This document shows, piece after piece, positions 54,272 through 62,840 of a DNA stretch of 64,000 nt. Origin of the DNA: Acetobacteraceae bacterium H6797 (GTDB lineage Bacteria > Pseudomonadota > Alphaproteobacteria > Acetobacterales > Acetobacteraceae); assembly GCA_015223225.1 (NCBI GenBank), contig JADFCQ010000003.1, forward strand, positions 1 to 64,000, in the 5' to 3' direction. Every line of letters begins with the position of its first letter. The stretch's first letter is position 1. The notes beneath the pieces are model-generated. The model made no database searches. It worked only from the letters and a program-made list of their open reading frames with translations, and was not told the origin of the DNA. The translations under genes were made by a program, and so were the position numbers.

Positions 54272-56694
54272 CAGGCAGCCCCCGCGCCGGTGAGCAGCAG
54301 CAGCTTCGTGGTCCCGCCATCGGGGCTGATGGCGATGAGGCTGGCGAGGCCGCCGGCGCGGATCTTCGTCATCCCGTCGGGATTGGCGGGCGTGGTCGCC
54401 GAGAAATTGCTCATGGTGATGGCGAGGTCGCTCGAGGTCCGGTTGTAGATCATGCAGGAGAAGCCATTGCCGGTGGCGCTCCAGTCGATGGACAGGCTCG
54501 CGCCGCTATTGGCGACGAGCAGGCGGTTGTTATGCGCGGCCAGGGTGAGCGCGGTCGCCGCGCTGAGCGTGAGGCTCGCGATGGCGCGGCCGGTGAACTG
54601 GTTGTCGACATACTGCTTCGTCGCCGCCTGCAAGGATGCGGAAGGGTCGGCCGGAAGCACGAGCGGGCCGGTGAGCGTCACGGTGCCGGAGGAGGCGATG
54701 CGCATCCGCTCGGCGATGGTGCCGCCCGAGCGCGTCTCGACGATGACCGCGCCCGCTTCTGCACCGCTCGTCACCGTCTCGGCGATGCCGGTGACGCGGG
54801 CGAAGGTGGTCTCCGTCGCGGCGCTGTTATTGCCCGCGAGTTCGAGCTGGCCCAGGCGGTCATTCGCGGCCGGGCTCGCCGAGGTGCGGCGCAGGCGCAT
54901 CGAAAGCGGCTGAGTCATGGCGGTGCCGCCGAAGATGAAGGCCGGATTGGCATTCACCCCCGCCTCGCCCGCGAGGACGATGTCATTGCCCGTGACGCTC
55001 ACACTGCCGAAAACCGTGTCGGCGCCGCCATGCAAGCGGAGCTGCGCGCCGGTGCCGGATGCGCGACGATGGATGGCGACGGGCCCATCGGAGCGTGCGG
55101 ACAGGCGCGTCGCGAGGGCGCCATTGCCGTCGATCGCGGTGAGTTCCACCGTGCCGGCGACCACGCGCTGCGTGCCGCCATTGAAGGCGACGCGATTGCC
55201 GGCCATGACCAGGCGCTGCGCGGCGGCCGGCGTTTCGCCCGAGAAACTCGCGCTTTTGGTGTCGCAGCCGATGATCTGGCAGATGCGCGAATTGGCGCCC
55301 ATATAGACTTCGCCGTAGATATCGCATGCATTGAGCGTGACGGCGCCGTTCTGCACCTCGACGGAGCGCCCCGTGCCGCCCGCCGTCAGCATGACGCCCG
55401 AGATCTCGTGCTGGTCGGCCGTGGTGCTGTTGACGACGAGCGCCTTGCCCTTCGCGGCCCAGAAGCCGCCATACCATTTCGTGCGCGAGGAGCCGCCATT
55501 GATGACGACGCCGATGGAGGCGGTATCACCGATGGCGCCGTTATTGTCGCAGCCGCAATTGATCAGCTGCACGGCATGGGCGCCCGTATCGAGGTACCAG
55601 CCGATGTCATGGCCGTATTCGAAGCAGCTGACGAATTTCGGCATATCGGCATCGAGGATATAGAAGCCGATGCCGGTGCGGCGATTGGTATGCGGGCTGA
55701 TGACGCCGCCCGCCAGATAGGTGCCGCTCGCCGTGCTGCCCTGGAGATCGATGGTCGTGGCGTCGATCACGGTCGCGATCCAGCGGCCATTCGCGGCCGT
55801 GGCGCCGGTGACGCCGTAGACGTTCACGATATCGCCCGTCTGCAGCGCATGGGCCGAGGAAGTCGTGACGCGGAAAAGGCCGTTGCCGTTGTTGGTAACA
55901 TTGGTGAGCGTATAGCTCGTGCCCGTCCAGCTCATGCCGGTGGTGACGAGCGGGTGCCAGTTCACGCGCTGGATATGGGAGATATCGTAGTTATTGCCCA
56001 GCCAGAGCCCGTTGGTGCAATCGCCCGTGATGTCGGAGATGCGGACGCGGCTGGAGCCGGCGCAGCGGATGCCGGTTTCGAAGCCCAGGATCAGGAGGCG
56101 GCGGAGCGAGCTGTCGGTGCCATTGGTGCCGCTGCTGCCCGTGGTGCCGTCGCCCATGCAGACGCCGGTGCCGGCGAAAGCCTTGACGGCATCGAGGCCC
56201 GTGCGGACGCTGGTGGGCGTCGTCATGCCCTTGCGGAGGATGGCACAATTCTCGAGCGTCGAGTTCCGGCGCAGGCGGATCGTATAGGCCGGGTTGACGA
56301 TGAGCGCGTAAGGCACGGCACTGTAATTGACGTTGATGCGCCAGCCGCCCGGATCGCCCTGGCCGCGCAGCGTGACGCCGGCCTTGATGATCAGCTCGGC
56401 ACTGTCGATGAGATAGCGCTTGGGCCCGAGCAGCACGACGCCGATGCCGTTGGTGCTGGCCGCCGCCGCGTCGATCGCGGCCTGGATGGCGGCGGTGTCG
56501 TCGGTGGTGCCATTGCCCACGGCGCCGTAGTCACGGACATGAATGGTCCGCTCGGCCAGCACGCCGGCGCGGAGGGAGGAGAGCGTCGCCCGCCGGGTTT
56601 CCGCGGCGGTGCCGCTGCCCTGCACGAAGGGGGTGATGTCGCTATCTGAGAGGTTGGAGACGGCAGGCAGTTCGCTGATCTTCGCGTCGGGCAT
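54271..56694 (-). CDS. phage tailspike/pectate-lyase-like beta-helix protein
   Basis: About 807 residues. N-terminal attachment segment (MPDAKISELPAVSNLSDSDITPFVQ), then the glycan-depolymerase start VRDYGAVGNGTTDDTAAIQAAIDAAA and a long right-handed beta-helix. A TGDIVNVYGVTGATAANGRW insertion module common in phage fibres lies near residue 290. The C-terminus has the fibre repeat LQAATKQYVDNQF and a small trimerisation-like domain. Likely binds or cleaves surface polysaccharide. Start at 56694 has AGGAC upstream. Confidence 0.8.
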   Translation of the reverse strand: MPDAKISELPAVSNLSDSDITPFVQGSGTAAETRRATLSSLRAGVLAERTIHVRDYGAVGNGTTDDTAAIQAAIDAAAASTNGIGVVLLGPKRYLIDSAELIIKAGVTLRGQGDPGGWRINVNYSAVPYALIVNPAYTIRLRRNSTLENCAILRKGMTTPTSVRTGLDAVKAFAGTGVCMGDGTTGSSGTNGTDSSLRRLLILGFETGIRCAGSSRVRISDITGDCTNGLWLGNNYDISHIQRVNWHPLVTTGMSWTGTSYTLTNVTNNGNGLFRVTTSSAHALQTGDIVNVYGVTGATAANGRWIATVIDATTIDLQGSTASGTYLAGGVISPHTNRRTGIGFYILDADMPKFVSCFEYGHDIGWYLDTGAHAVQLINCGCDNNGAIGDTASIGVVINGGSSRTKWYGGFWAAKGKALVVNSTTADQHEISGVMLTAGGTGRSVEVQNGAVTLNACDIYGEVYMGANSRICQIIGCDTKSASFSGETPAAAQRLVMAGNRVAFNGGTQRVVAGTVELTAIDGNGALATRLSARSDGPVAIHRRASGTGAQLRLHGGADTVFGSVSVTGNDIVLAGEAGVNANPAFIFGGTAMTQPLSMRLRRTSASPAANDRLGQLELAGNNSAATETTFARVTGIAETVTSGAEAGAVIVETRSGGTIAERMRIASSGTVTLTGPLVLPADPSASLQAATKQYVDNQFTGRAIASLTLSAATALTLAAHNNRLLVANSGASLSIDWSATGNGFSCMIYNRTSSDLAITMSNFSATTPANPDGMTKIRAGGLASLIAISPDGGTTKLLLLTGAGAA

Positions 56695-56787
56695 CGGGGG
56701 TGTCCTGTCTGGCGAATTGAACAAGATGGGCCTCGCCGGCGCGCGCGGGGGCGCCGGGGCGAGGGCTCCGCATGAGGGTGGCGAGGC

Positions 56788-57435
56788 TCAAAGCAGCAGT
56801 TGGACGCCGCTCTCGGTCAGCACGTTCGAGCCTGTCTGCGTCAGCAGGGAGAAGGGGTTGTTGATGAGGAAGCTGGGCGAGAGCATCGTCGCCGCCGGCT
56901 CGTCGGTATCGGCGGCGCGGATGCGATAGCCATTGCCCGCCGCCGGCGCGGTGAAGCTCGAATTGGCGATGCCGTTGACGGGGATGGAGACCTTGGTATC
57001 GACCGTGGCGCCGTTGGGATCGATCAGCGTAAAGCTGACGCTGCCGACCGCGCCCGTGACGGTCGCCGAGACGGGGATTTCGCGCCCGGCCGTGATGCCC
57101 GCGCCAATCGCTGCAAGGACGAGCGTGCGCGAGACCGGCAGGGCCGTCATGGTCGAATTGGCGACGTGATTGGCGCCCGTGGTGAGGCGGATGGGCGCGG
57201 CATAGGCATCGAGCACCAGCCCGTTGCCGACTTCGCCATTGGCGCGCACGGGCAGGAAGGTGAGAGCATCGGCCGTCTGGCAGATGATGATATGGCCCTG
57301 CTGCAGCCGGTCGGCGACGGGGCTGAAATAGCCGCTGGCGAGCACGGCGGCCCGCGTGTCGCTCGTGGTGTAGAACCAGAGGGTGACACTGTCGCTGGCG
57401 ACAAGGGCCGCCAGGCCGCGAAGGTTGAAGGGCAT
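56788..57435 (-). CDS. beta-rich tail-associated protein, unknown
   Basis: 215 residues, no signal peptide. An N-terminal block (VTLWFYTTSDTRAAVLASGYFSPVADRLQQGHIIICQTADA) recurs in phage structural gene clusters; the C-terminal half has an Ig-like or bacteriophage beta-sandwich (PVSATVTGAVGSVSFTLIDPNGATV). First gene of the tail cassette; preceded by the 295-bp AT-richer gap. Confidence 0.6.
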   Translation of the reverse strand: MPFNLRGLAALVASDSVTLWFYTTSDTRAAVLASGYFSPVADRLQQGHIIICQTADALTFLPVRANGEVGNGLVLDAYAAPIRLTTGANHVANSTMTALPVSRTLVLAAIGAGITAGREIPVSATVTGAVGSVSFTLIDPNGATVDTKVSIPVNGIANSSFTAPAAGNGYRIRAADTDEPAATMLSPSFLINNPFSLLTQTGSNVLTESGVQLLL

Positions 57436-57730
57436 GCGGGCTCCTGCGCTCGGCGCGCGCGAAAGCCCGCGCCTTCCGGGGGGAGAAGGCGCGAGGTCGC
57501 GGCGGGAAAGATGGGGTCTGGCGGGTGCGGGCCGGGCTTCGGACGCAAGTCACCCGTTGATGGGCTCTGGCTACCGGACGGCGTTCACATTGTCAAGAAA
57601 AAAATCCTACATTGCTGGCAAAGCGACATTTATTCCTCTATTCGCGCGGTCTTGTGCCGATTTAACAGACCCGCAAACTGCTCTAGGCTCCGGCGCATCC
57701 ATCAAACGTTTCGCCTTGGGAGTGTCCGGC
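57436..57730. other. AT-richer gap between tail cassette and potF-like gene
   Basis: 295 bases without a gene. The stretch 57588-57680 is clearly richer in A/T than the surroundings and probably carries the divergent promoters of the polyamine operon and the tail cassette. A TTGTCA (57590-57595) was seen but no convincing -10 partner, so no promoter is claimed. Confidence 0.5.
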
Positions 57731-58870
57731 ATGAAGCATCGTCTCGCCGCCCTTCTGTTCGGAGGGCTCGTCGCCACTCTCCTGCCCGGGCTTCTGGGCG
57801 GCAGCGAGCCCGCGCGTGCCCAGGAAAGGGCGCAAGACGCGGAGAAGGTGCTGAACGTCTACAACTGGTCGGATTACATCGATCCTTACGCCGTCGCGCG
57901 TTTCACGCAGGAGACGGGCATCCGCGTGCGCTACGACGTCTATGACAGCCTCGAGACCCTGGAGGGCAAGCTCTCCGCCGGGCGCTCGGGCTACGACATC
58001 ATCGTGCCGACCAGCGAGCCGACCTTCTCGCGGCTGGTGCGCTCGGGCGCGCTCATGCCGCTCGACCGTTCTAAGATCCCGAATTGGGGCAATCAGGATG
58101 CGACGCTGCTCAACCGCGTCGAGACCTCAGATCCGGGGAACAAATTCGGCGCCATCTATCTCTGGGGCACGGTGGGCCTCGCGATCCGGCCCGATCTCGT
58201 CGCGCGCTATGCGCCCGATGCGCCGACCGACAGCCTCGATCTGCTGATGAAGCCCGAGAATGCGCGCCGCCTCGCGCGCTGCGGCATCGCCATCATGGAT
58301 AGCGGCATCGACGTGCTGCCCTCCGTGCTGCGCTGGCTGGGGAAGGACCCGAACAGCGCCGATGCGGGCGATCTGCGCGCGGCCGAACAGGCGCTGCTGG
58401 CGATCCGCCCTTCGGTGCGCGCCATCACGGCGAGCAGCAATATCCTCGATGCGCTCGCGACCGGCGAATATTGCGTGGCGCTGACCTATTCGGGCGACGT
58501 GATCCAGGCCGCCGGCCGCGCCGAGGAGGCGGGGAAGGGTGTCAAGATCAGCTATATCGCGCCTAAGGAAGGCGCGCAGCTCTGGTTCGACATGATGGCC
58601 ATTCCCGCCGATGCGCCACATCCGGAAGCGGCGATGGCCTTTATCAACTATATCCTGCAGCCGAAGATCATGGCCGATATCACCAACCACACGCGCTACC
58701 CGAACGGTGTGCCGGCCAGCCGTCCGATGGTGGAGGAGGCGGTGCGCTTCGACACCAATGTCTATCCCTCGCAGGTGCAGATCGAGCGGATGTTCACTAC
58801 CACGGCCCTGACGGCGACGGTGGAGCGTGCGCGTTCGCGGAGCTGGAGCCGCTTCAAGGCGGGGCGCTGA
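57731..58870 (+). CDS. polyamine ABC transporter substrate-binding protein (PotF-like)
   Basis: 379 residues. Signal peptide (MKHRLAALLFGGLVATLLPGLLGGSEPARA) then LNVYNWSDYIDPYAVARFTQETGI, the hallmark of PotD/PotF proteins, with Asp/Trp ligands in YNWSDY and TNHTRYPNGVP at the end. Captures putrescine or spermidine in the periplasm. First gene of the pot operon. Confidence 0.92.
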   Translation: MKHRLAALLFGGLVATLLPGLLGGSEPARAQERAQDAEKVLNVYNWSDYIDPYAVARFTQETGIRVRYDVYDSLETLEGKLSAGRSGYDIIVPTSEPTFSRLVRSGALMPLDRSKIPNWGNQDATLLNRVETSDPGNKFGAIYLWGTVGLAIRPDLVARYAPDAPTDSLDLLMKPENARRLARCGIAIMDSGIDVLPSVLRWLGKDPNSADAGDLRAAEQALLAIRPSVRAITASSNILDALATGEYCVALTYSGDVIQAAGRAEEAGKGVKISYIAPKEGAQLWFDMMAIPADAPHPEAAMAFINYILQPKIMADITNHTRYPNGVPASRPMVEEAVRFDTNVYPSQVQIERMFTTTALTATVERARSRSWSRFKAGR

Positions 58871-58875
58871 TCGGC

Positions 58876-59922
58876 GTGTCGCTGCTGAAGGTTGAAGGCC
58901 TGGTCAAGCGTTTCGCCGGGCATGTGGCGCTGGATGGGCTGGATCTCGAGGTGGCGCCGGGGGAGTTCCTGGCGCTGCTCGGCGGTTCGGGCTCCGGCAA
59001 ATCGACGCTGCTGCGCCTGGTCGCGGGGTTCGAGGCGGCCGATGCGGGGCGCATCCTGCTCGATGGCGCGGACCTGACGGGCGTGCCGCCGCATAAGCGG
59101 CCGCTCAACATGATGTTCCAATCCTATGCGCTGTTTCCGCATCTGAGCGTCTTCGACAATGTGGCCTATGGGCTGCGGCGCGAGGGCGTGGCGCGGGAGG
59201 AGATCGGGCGGCGCGTGGGCGAGGCGCTGGCGCTGGTGCATCTGACGGGATTCGAGGCGCGGCGGCCGGACAAGCTCTCGGGCGGGCAGAAGCAGCGCGT
59301 GGCGCTGGCCCGCTCGCTGGTGAAGCGCCCGCGGCTGCTGCTGCTCGACGAGCCGCTGACGGCGCTCGACGCCAATCTGCGCGAGAAGACGGGTTTCGAG
59401 CTGCGGGCGTTGCAGCGCGCGACGGGCGCGGCCTTCGTGATGGTCACGCATGACCAGGACGAGGCCATGGCGCTGGCCGATCGTGTGGCGCTGCTCGACA
59501 AGGGGCGGCTCGTGCAGGTGGGCGCGCCGCGCGAGGTCTATGACCGGCCGGCGACGCGCTTCGTGGCGGAATTCCTCGGCGCGGCGAATCTGCTGGAAGG
59601 CCGGCCGCTGCCGGATGGGCGGATGGAATGCCCGGCGCTGGGGGGCACGCTGCGCGCCGAGACGCCGCTTGCGGGCCATGCGGCGATCCGCGCAGAGCGC
59701 ATTCGCGTGGCGCCCGGTGGGGCTTTGTCGGGCGATAACGTCGCGCTTGGCCTGGTGGAGGATGTTGCCTTCCGGGGCGATGACAGCCTGCTGCTGGTGC
59801 GCATGGCGGGCGGCGCGGTGCTGCGTGTGGCCCATGCGGAAGAGGACGGCGCTCCGCCCGAACGCGGCGCCAGCGTGACCCTCGCCTGGGACCCGGATGA
59901 CGTGGTGCCGGTCGCGCCGTGA
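58876..59922 (+). CDS. polyamine ABC transporter ATP-binding protein (PotG-like)
   Basis: 348 residues, GTG start 5 bases after the binding protein. Walker A GGSGSGKST, MMFQSYALFPHLS, signature LSGGQKQRVALARSL, Walker B LLLLDEPLTALD, H-loop THDQDEAMALAD, then a TOBE domain (GALSGDNVALGLVEDVAFRGDDSLLLVR). Powers the PotHI channel. Its stop is followed directly by the repeat region. Confidence 0.93.
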   Translation: MSLLKVEGLVKRFAGHVALDGLDLEVAPGEFLALLGGSGSGKSTLLRLVAGFEAADAGRILLDGADLTGVPPHKRPLNMMFQSYALFPHLSVFDNVAYGLRREGVAREEIGRRVGEALALVHLTGFEARRPDKLSGGQKQRVALARSLVKRPRLLLLDEPLTALDANLREKTGFELRALQRATGAAFVMVTHDQDEAMALADRVALLDKGRLVQVGAPREVYDRPATRFVAEFLGAANLLEGRPLPDGRMECPALGGTLRAETPLAGHAAIRAERIRVAPGGALSGDNVALGLVEDVAFRGDDSLLLVRMAGGAVLRVAHAEEDGAPPERGASVTLAWDPDDVVPVAP

Positions 59923-59940
59923 TGGCCTTCGCCGATACCC

Positions 59941-60232
59941 CGGCGCACAGCGCCGAGGCCGCTTCTGCGGCCCGCCGGCAGTCCGGCGGAAGCCAAGCGG
60001 CCGGATGGCCGCGCCCGGCGTTTGAGGGCAAGAAAACAACGGCGCACAGCGCCGAGGCCGCTTCTGCGGCCCGCCGGCAGTCCGGCGGAAGCCAAGCGGC
60101 CGGATGGCCGCGCCCGGCGTTTGAGGGCAAGAGAACGGCGCATAGCGCCGAGGCCGCTTCTGCGGCCCGCGCCAAGTGGCGCGAAAGCCAAGCCCGCGGA
60201 TGCGGGCGCCCGGCGCCTGAGGGCAAAAAACA
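59941..60232 (+). repeat. three-copy hairpin repeat with covarying stems (potG-potH gap)
   Basis: Copies at 59941-60039, 60040-60135 and 60136-60232 (99, 96, 97 bases). Each folds four hairpins: CGGCGC-GCGCCG, GGCCGC-ttct-GCGGCC, a third and a fourth. In copies 1-2 hairpin 3 is CGCCGG-cagt-CCGGCG and hairpin 4 GCGGCC-ggat-GGCCGC; in copy 3 they are CGCGCC-aagt-GGCGCG and GCCCGC-ggat-GCGGGC, so six base pairs changed on both sides. A 105-codon frame starting at potG's stop runs through all copies and its stop overlaps the potH ATG. Confidence 0.9.
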
Positions 60233-61090
60233 ATGAAGAAGTTGCTCGTCATCGCGCCACCCTGGCTCTGGATGGTGGCTTTCGTCGCGCTGCCGCTGGT
60301 CGTGGTGCTGGGCATCGCGATCTCGGGCCCGGCGGAGAGCGTGCCGCCCGTGGAGCCCTTCCTGCGCTGGGAGGGCGGGCTCGTCCTCGCGCCGGTCTGG
60401 GACAATCTGAGCCTCGTCTTCGGCGACCCCTTCTATCTCGATGCCCTGGTGCAGTCCTTGCTGGTGGCGGGCGCCTGCGGGCTGCTCTGCCTCATGCTGG
60501 GCCTGCCCATGGCGCTCGGGCTCTGCGCCCTGCCGGCGCGCTGGCAGCCGGCGGTGCTGATGCTGGTGCTCCTGCCGTTCTGGACGGGCTTCCTGCTGCG
60601 GATGGGCGCCTGGATCGGGCTATTGCGGGACAGCGGCTGGATCAACGGCACGCTCATCTCGCTCGGGCTCATCGAGGCGCCACTGCCGCTGCTCTATTCC
60701 TGGCCCGCGCTGATGATCGGCATGGTGCATGCCTATCTGCCCTTCGCCGTGCTGCCGCTCTATGCCGCGCTCTCGAAGCGGGATCTGGCGGTGGAGGAGG
60801 CGGCGGCCGATCTCGGCGCCACGCCCGCGCGGGTCTTCTGGTCGGTGACGCTGCCGGTCGCGGCGCCGGGGGCCGTCGCGGCCTTCCTGCTGGTCTTCAT
60901 CCCGGCGGTGGGGGAATACGTGATCCCGGAACTGCTCGGCCCGCCGGAGGCGACGCTGATCGGGCGCGTGCTGTTCCAGGAATTCTTCCAGAACCGCGAC
61001 TGGCCGGTGGCCTCCTCGCTGGCGGTCGCGCTGCTGGCGCTGCTGATCGGGCCGATCCTGCTCTTCCAGCGGGTGGAGAGGAAATCGTGA
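60233..61090 (+). CDS. polyamine ABC transporter permease (PotH-like)
   Basis: 285 residues, six TM segments, EAAADLGATPARVFWSVTLPVAAPGAVAAF as the EAA coupling loop and PAVGEYVIPELLG near the end, as in PotB/PotH. ATG at 60233 overlaps the preceding repeat frame's stop (ATGA). Confidence 0.92.
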   Translation: MKKLLVIAPPWLWMVAFVALPLVVVLGIAISGPAESVPPVEPFLRWEGGLVLAPVWDNLSLVFGDPFYLDALVQSLLVAGACGLLCLMLGLPMALGLCALPARWQPAVLMLVLLPFWTGFLLRMGAWIGLLRDSGWINGTLISLGLIEAPLPLLYSWPALMIGMVHAYLPFAVLPLYAALSKRDLAVEEAAADLGATPARVFWSVTLPVAAPGAVAAFLLVFIPAVGEYVIPELLGPPEATLIGRVLFQEFFQNRDWPVASSLAVALLALLIGPILLFQRVERKS

Positions 61091-61881
61091 AGGCGGGCTT
61101 CTCGCGCTGGGCGCTCTGGGCGGGGCTCGCCTTCCTCTGGCTGCCGGTGCTGCTGCTGGTGGGCTATGCCTTCTCGGCCGAGCGCATTCCCTTCCAATGG
61201 GGCGGCTTCTCGCTGCGCTGGTTCAGGGCGCTAGCCGAGGATGAGCGGATGGTGGCCGCCGCACTGCTATCCTTCCGCATTGCGGCCGGGGCAGCGAGCA
61301 TCGCGGCGGTGCTGGGCGGGGCCATCGGCTTCGTGCTGGCGCGGATGGGGCCTTTCCGGGGAAGGGCGATTTTCGGCCTGCTCGCCGGCGCGCCGCTGGT
61401 GCTGCCCGAGGTGGTAACGGGCCTCTCCCTGCTGCTGCTCTTCGTGCTGCTGGAGGGGCTGACGGGCTGGCCGGAGGGCCGGGGCGCCTTCACCGTGCTG
61501 CTGGCCCATGCGACCATGGCCTCGGCCTATGTCGCCGTGGTGGTGCAGGCGCGGCTCGCGGGGCTGGAGCCCGCGCTGGAGGAAGCGGCGCGGGACCTTG
61601 GGGCCACGCCGCTCGCCGCCTTCCGCACCGTGACCCTGCCGCTGATGCTGCCCTCGGTGGTGGCGGGCTGGCTGCTGGCCTTCACGCTCTCGCTCGATGA
61701 CGTGGTGGTGGCCTCCTTCGTCTCGGGCCCCTCGGGCACGACGCTGCCCATGGTGGTCTTCTCCGCGCTGCGGCTCGGCCTCACGCCGCAGGTCAATGCG
61801 CTGGCGGCCATCATCCTCGGCCTGGCGGTGATCGCGGCGGGCTTGGCGCTCTGGCTCATGAGCCGGGCGCGGCGGGAGTGA
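61087..61881 (+). CDS. polyamine ABC transporter permease (PotI-like)
   Basis: 264 residues. GTG start overlaps the PotH stop (GTGA). Six TM segments with coupling loop EEAARDLGATPLAAFRTVTLPLMLPS and the family ending LSLDDVVVASFVSGPSGTTLPM. Pairs with PotH to form the membrane channel. End of the pot operon. Confidence 0.93.
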   Translation: MKAGFSRWALWAGLAFLWLPVLLLVGYAFSAERIPFQWGGFSLRWFRALAEDERMVAAALLSFRIAAGAASIAAVLGGAIGFVLARMGPFRGRAIFGLLAGAPLVLPEVVTGLSLLLLFVLLEGLTGWPEGRGAFTVLLAHATMASAYVAVVVQARLAGLEPALEEAARDLGATPLAAFRTVTLPLMLPSVVAGWLLAFTLSLDDVVVASFVSGPSGTTLPMVVFSALRLGLTPQVNALAAIILGLAVIAAGLALWLMSRARRE

Positions 61882-61950
61882 TCGTTGCGCGCGGGAACAT
61901 GATCCTCCCGTAAGCTGCGCCCGGGGCGGGGAGGGCATAAGAAGGCCGGC

Positions 61951-62751
61951 ATGCGCCTCATGCTGCCAATCCTCCTCGCCCTGTCCTTCTCCATGCCGGC
62001 TTTGGCCGAGGAGCCGCCAGTTGAACTCGGCCAGATGACCTGGACCGAGGTGCGCGACGCCACCCATGCCGGGCGCACCACCATCATCATCCCGGTGGGC
62101 GGCACGGAGCAGAGCGGGCCCTATATCGCAGTGGGCAAGCATAATGCCCGGGCGCAGGTGCTCTCGGCGCGGATCGCGCGGGAGCTGGGCAATGCGCTGG
62201 TCGCCCCCGTCATCGCCTATGTGCCCGAGGGCAGCACCAACCCGCCCAGCAACCATATGCGCTTTCCGGGCACGATCAGCATCCCGGCCGATGCCTTCGA
62301 GAAGATGGTCCAGGGTGCGGCCGAGAGCTTCGCCGCCCATGGCTTCACCGATATCGTGCTGATCGGCGATCATGGCGGCTATCAGTCGAACCTGAAGCGC
62401 GTGGCCGAGGCGCTGAACCGGCAATGGGCGGGTAAGCCCATGCGCGCGCATTACGTCGCGGCCTATTACACCGCGATCGAGACGGCCTTCGCCCCCGCGC
62501 TCCGTGCCCGCGGCCTCGGCGCCGATATCGGCACCCATGCCGACCTGATGGATACCGCGCTGACCATGGCCACCGCGCGGGGCCTGGTGCGCGAGCAGGC
62601 GCTTCGCGCCGCCCCCAAGCCGGGGGTGGCCGATGGCGTCTATGGCGGCGATCCGCGCCCCGCCACGGCCGAACTGGGCCGGATCGGGACGGAAGCCATC
62701 GTCAGCCAGACGGTTGCGGCCATCCGCGCCTCTACCGCTCCCCGGCGCTAG
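61951..62751 (+). CDS. secreted creatininase-family protein
   Basis: 266 residues. Signal peptide (MRLMLPILLALSFSMPALA). PVGGTEQSGPYIAVGKHNARA corresponds to the creatininase block PxGSTEQHGPHLPLGTD: Glu53 is kept, but two histidine positions read Ser and Tyr58, and Asp reads His64. Distal GDHGGYQ replaces NGHGGN. The KHN variant occurs in exported family members, so the metal site may be redesigned rather than lost. Could hydrolyse a lactam or amide in the periplasm. Confidence 0.8.
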   Translation: MRLMLPILLALSFSMPALAEEPPVELGQMTWTEVRDATHAGRTTIIIPVGGTEQSGPYIAVGKHNARAQVLSARIARELGNALVAPVIAYVPEGSTNPPSNHMRFPGTISIPADAFEKMVQGAAESFAAHGFTDIVLIGDHGGYQSNLKRVAEALNRQWAGKPMRAHYVAAYYTAIETAFAPALRARGLGADIGTHADLMDTALTMATARGLVREQALRAAPKPGVADGVYGGDPRPATAELGRIGTEAIVSQTVAAIRASTAPRR

Positions 62752-62787
62752 TTTTTTTCCGCGCCACCGCGTTACCTCAAAGCCAGC

Positions 62788-62803
62788 GGCCGGCAGTCCG
62801 GCC
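62788..62803. repeat. isolated hairpin related to the potG-potH repeat
   Basis: GGCCGG-cagt-CCGGCC has the same loop and stem length as hairpin 3 of the repeat at 59941-60232. It sits in the 89-bp gap before the beta-propeller gene and is preceded by TTTTTTCCGCGCC, also seen in the inverted repeat at 36392. Single copy here. Confidence 0.45.
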
Positions 62804-62840
62804 AAGCTCGCCCGCCTGCCGCCGAGACCTGGGATAGTTC

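Noticed and set aside
52361..57435. Complete gene transfer agent or prophage
   Set aside because: No terminase, portal, capsid, tape-measure or integrase gene is present in or beside the cassette.
57588..57615. Sigma-70 promoter for the polyamine operon
   Set aside because: A TTGTCA hexamer is present but no acceptable -10 hexamer lies 16-18 bases downstream.
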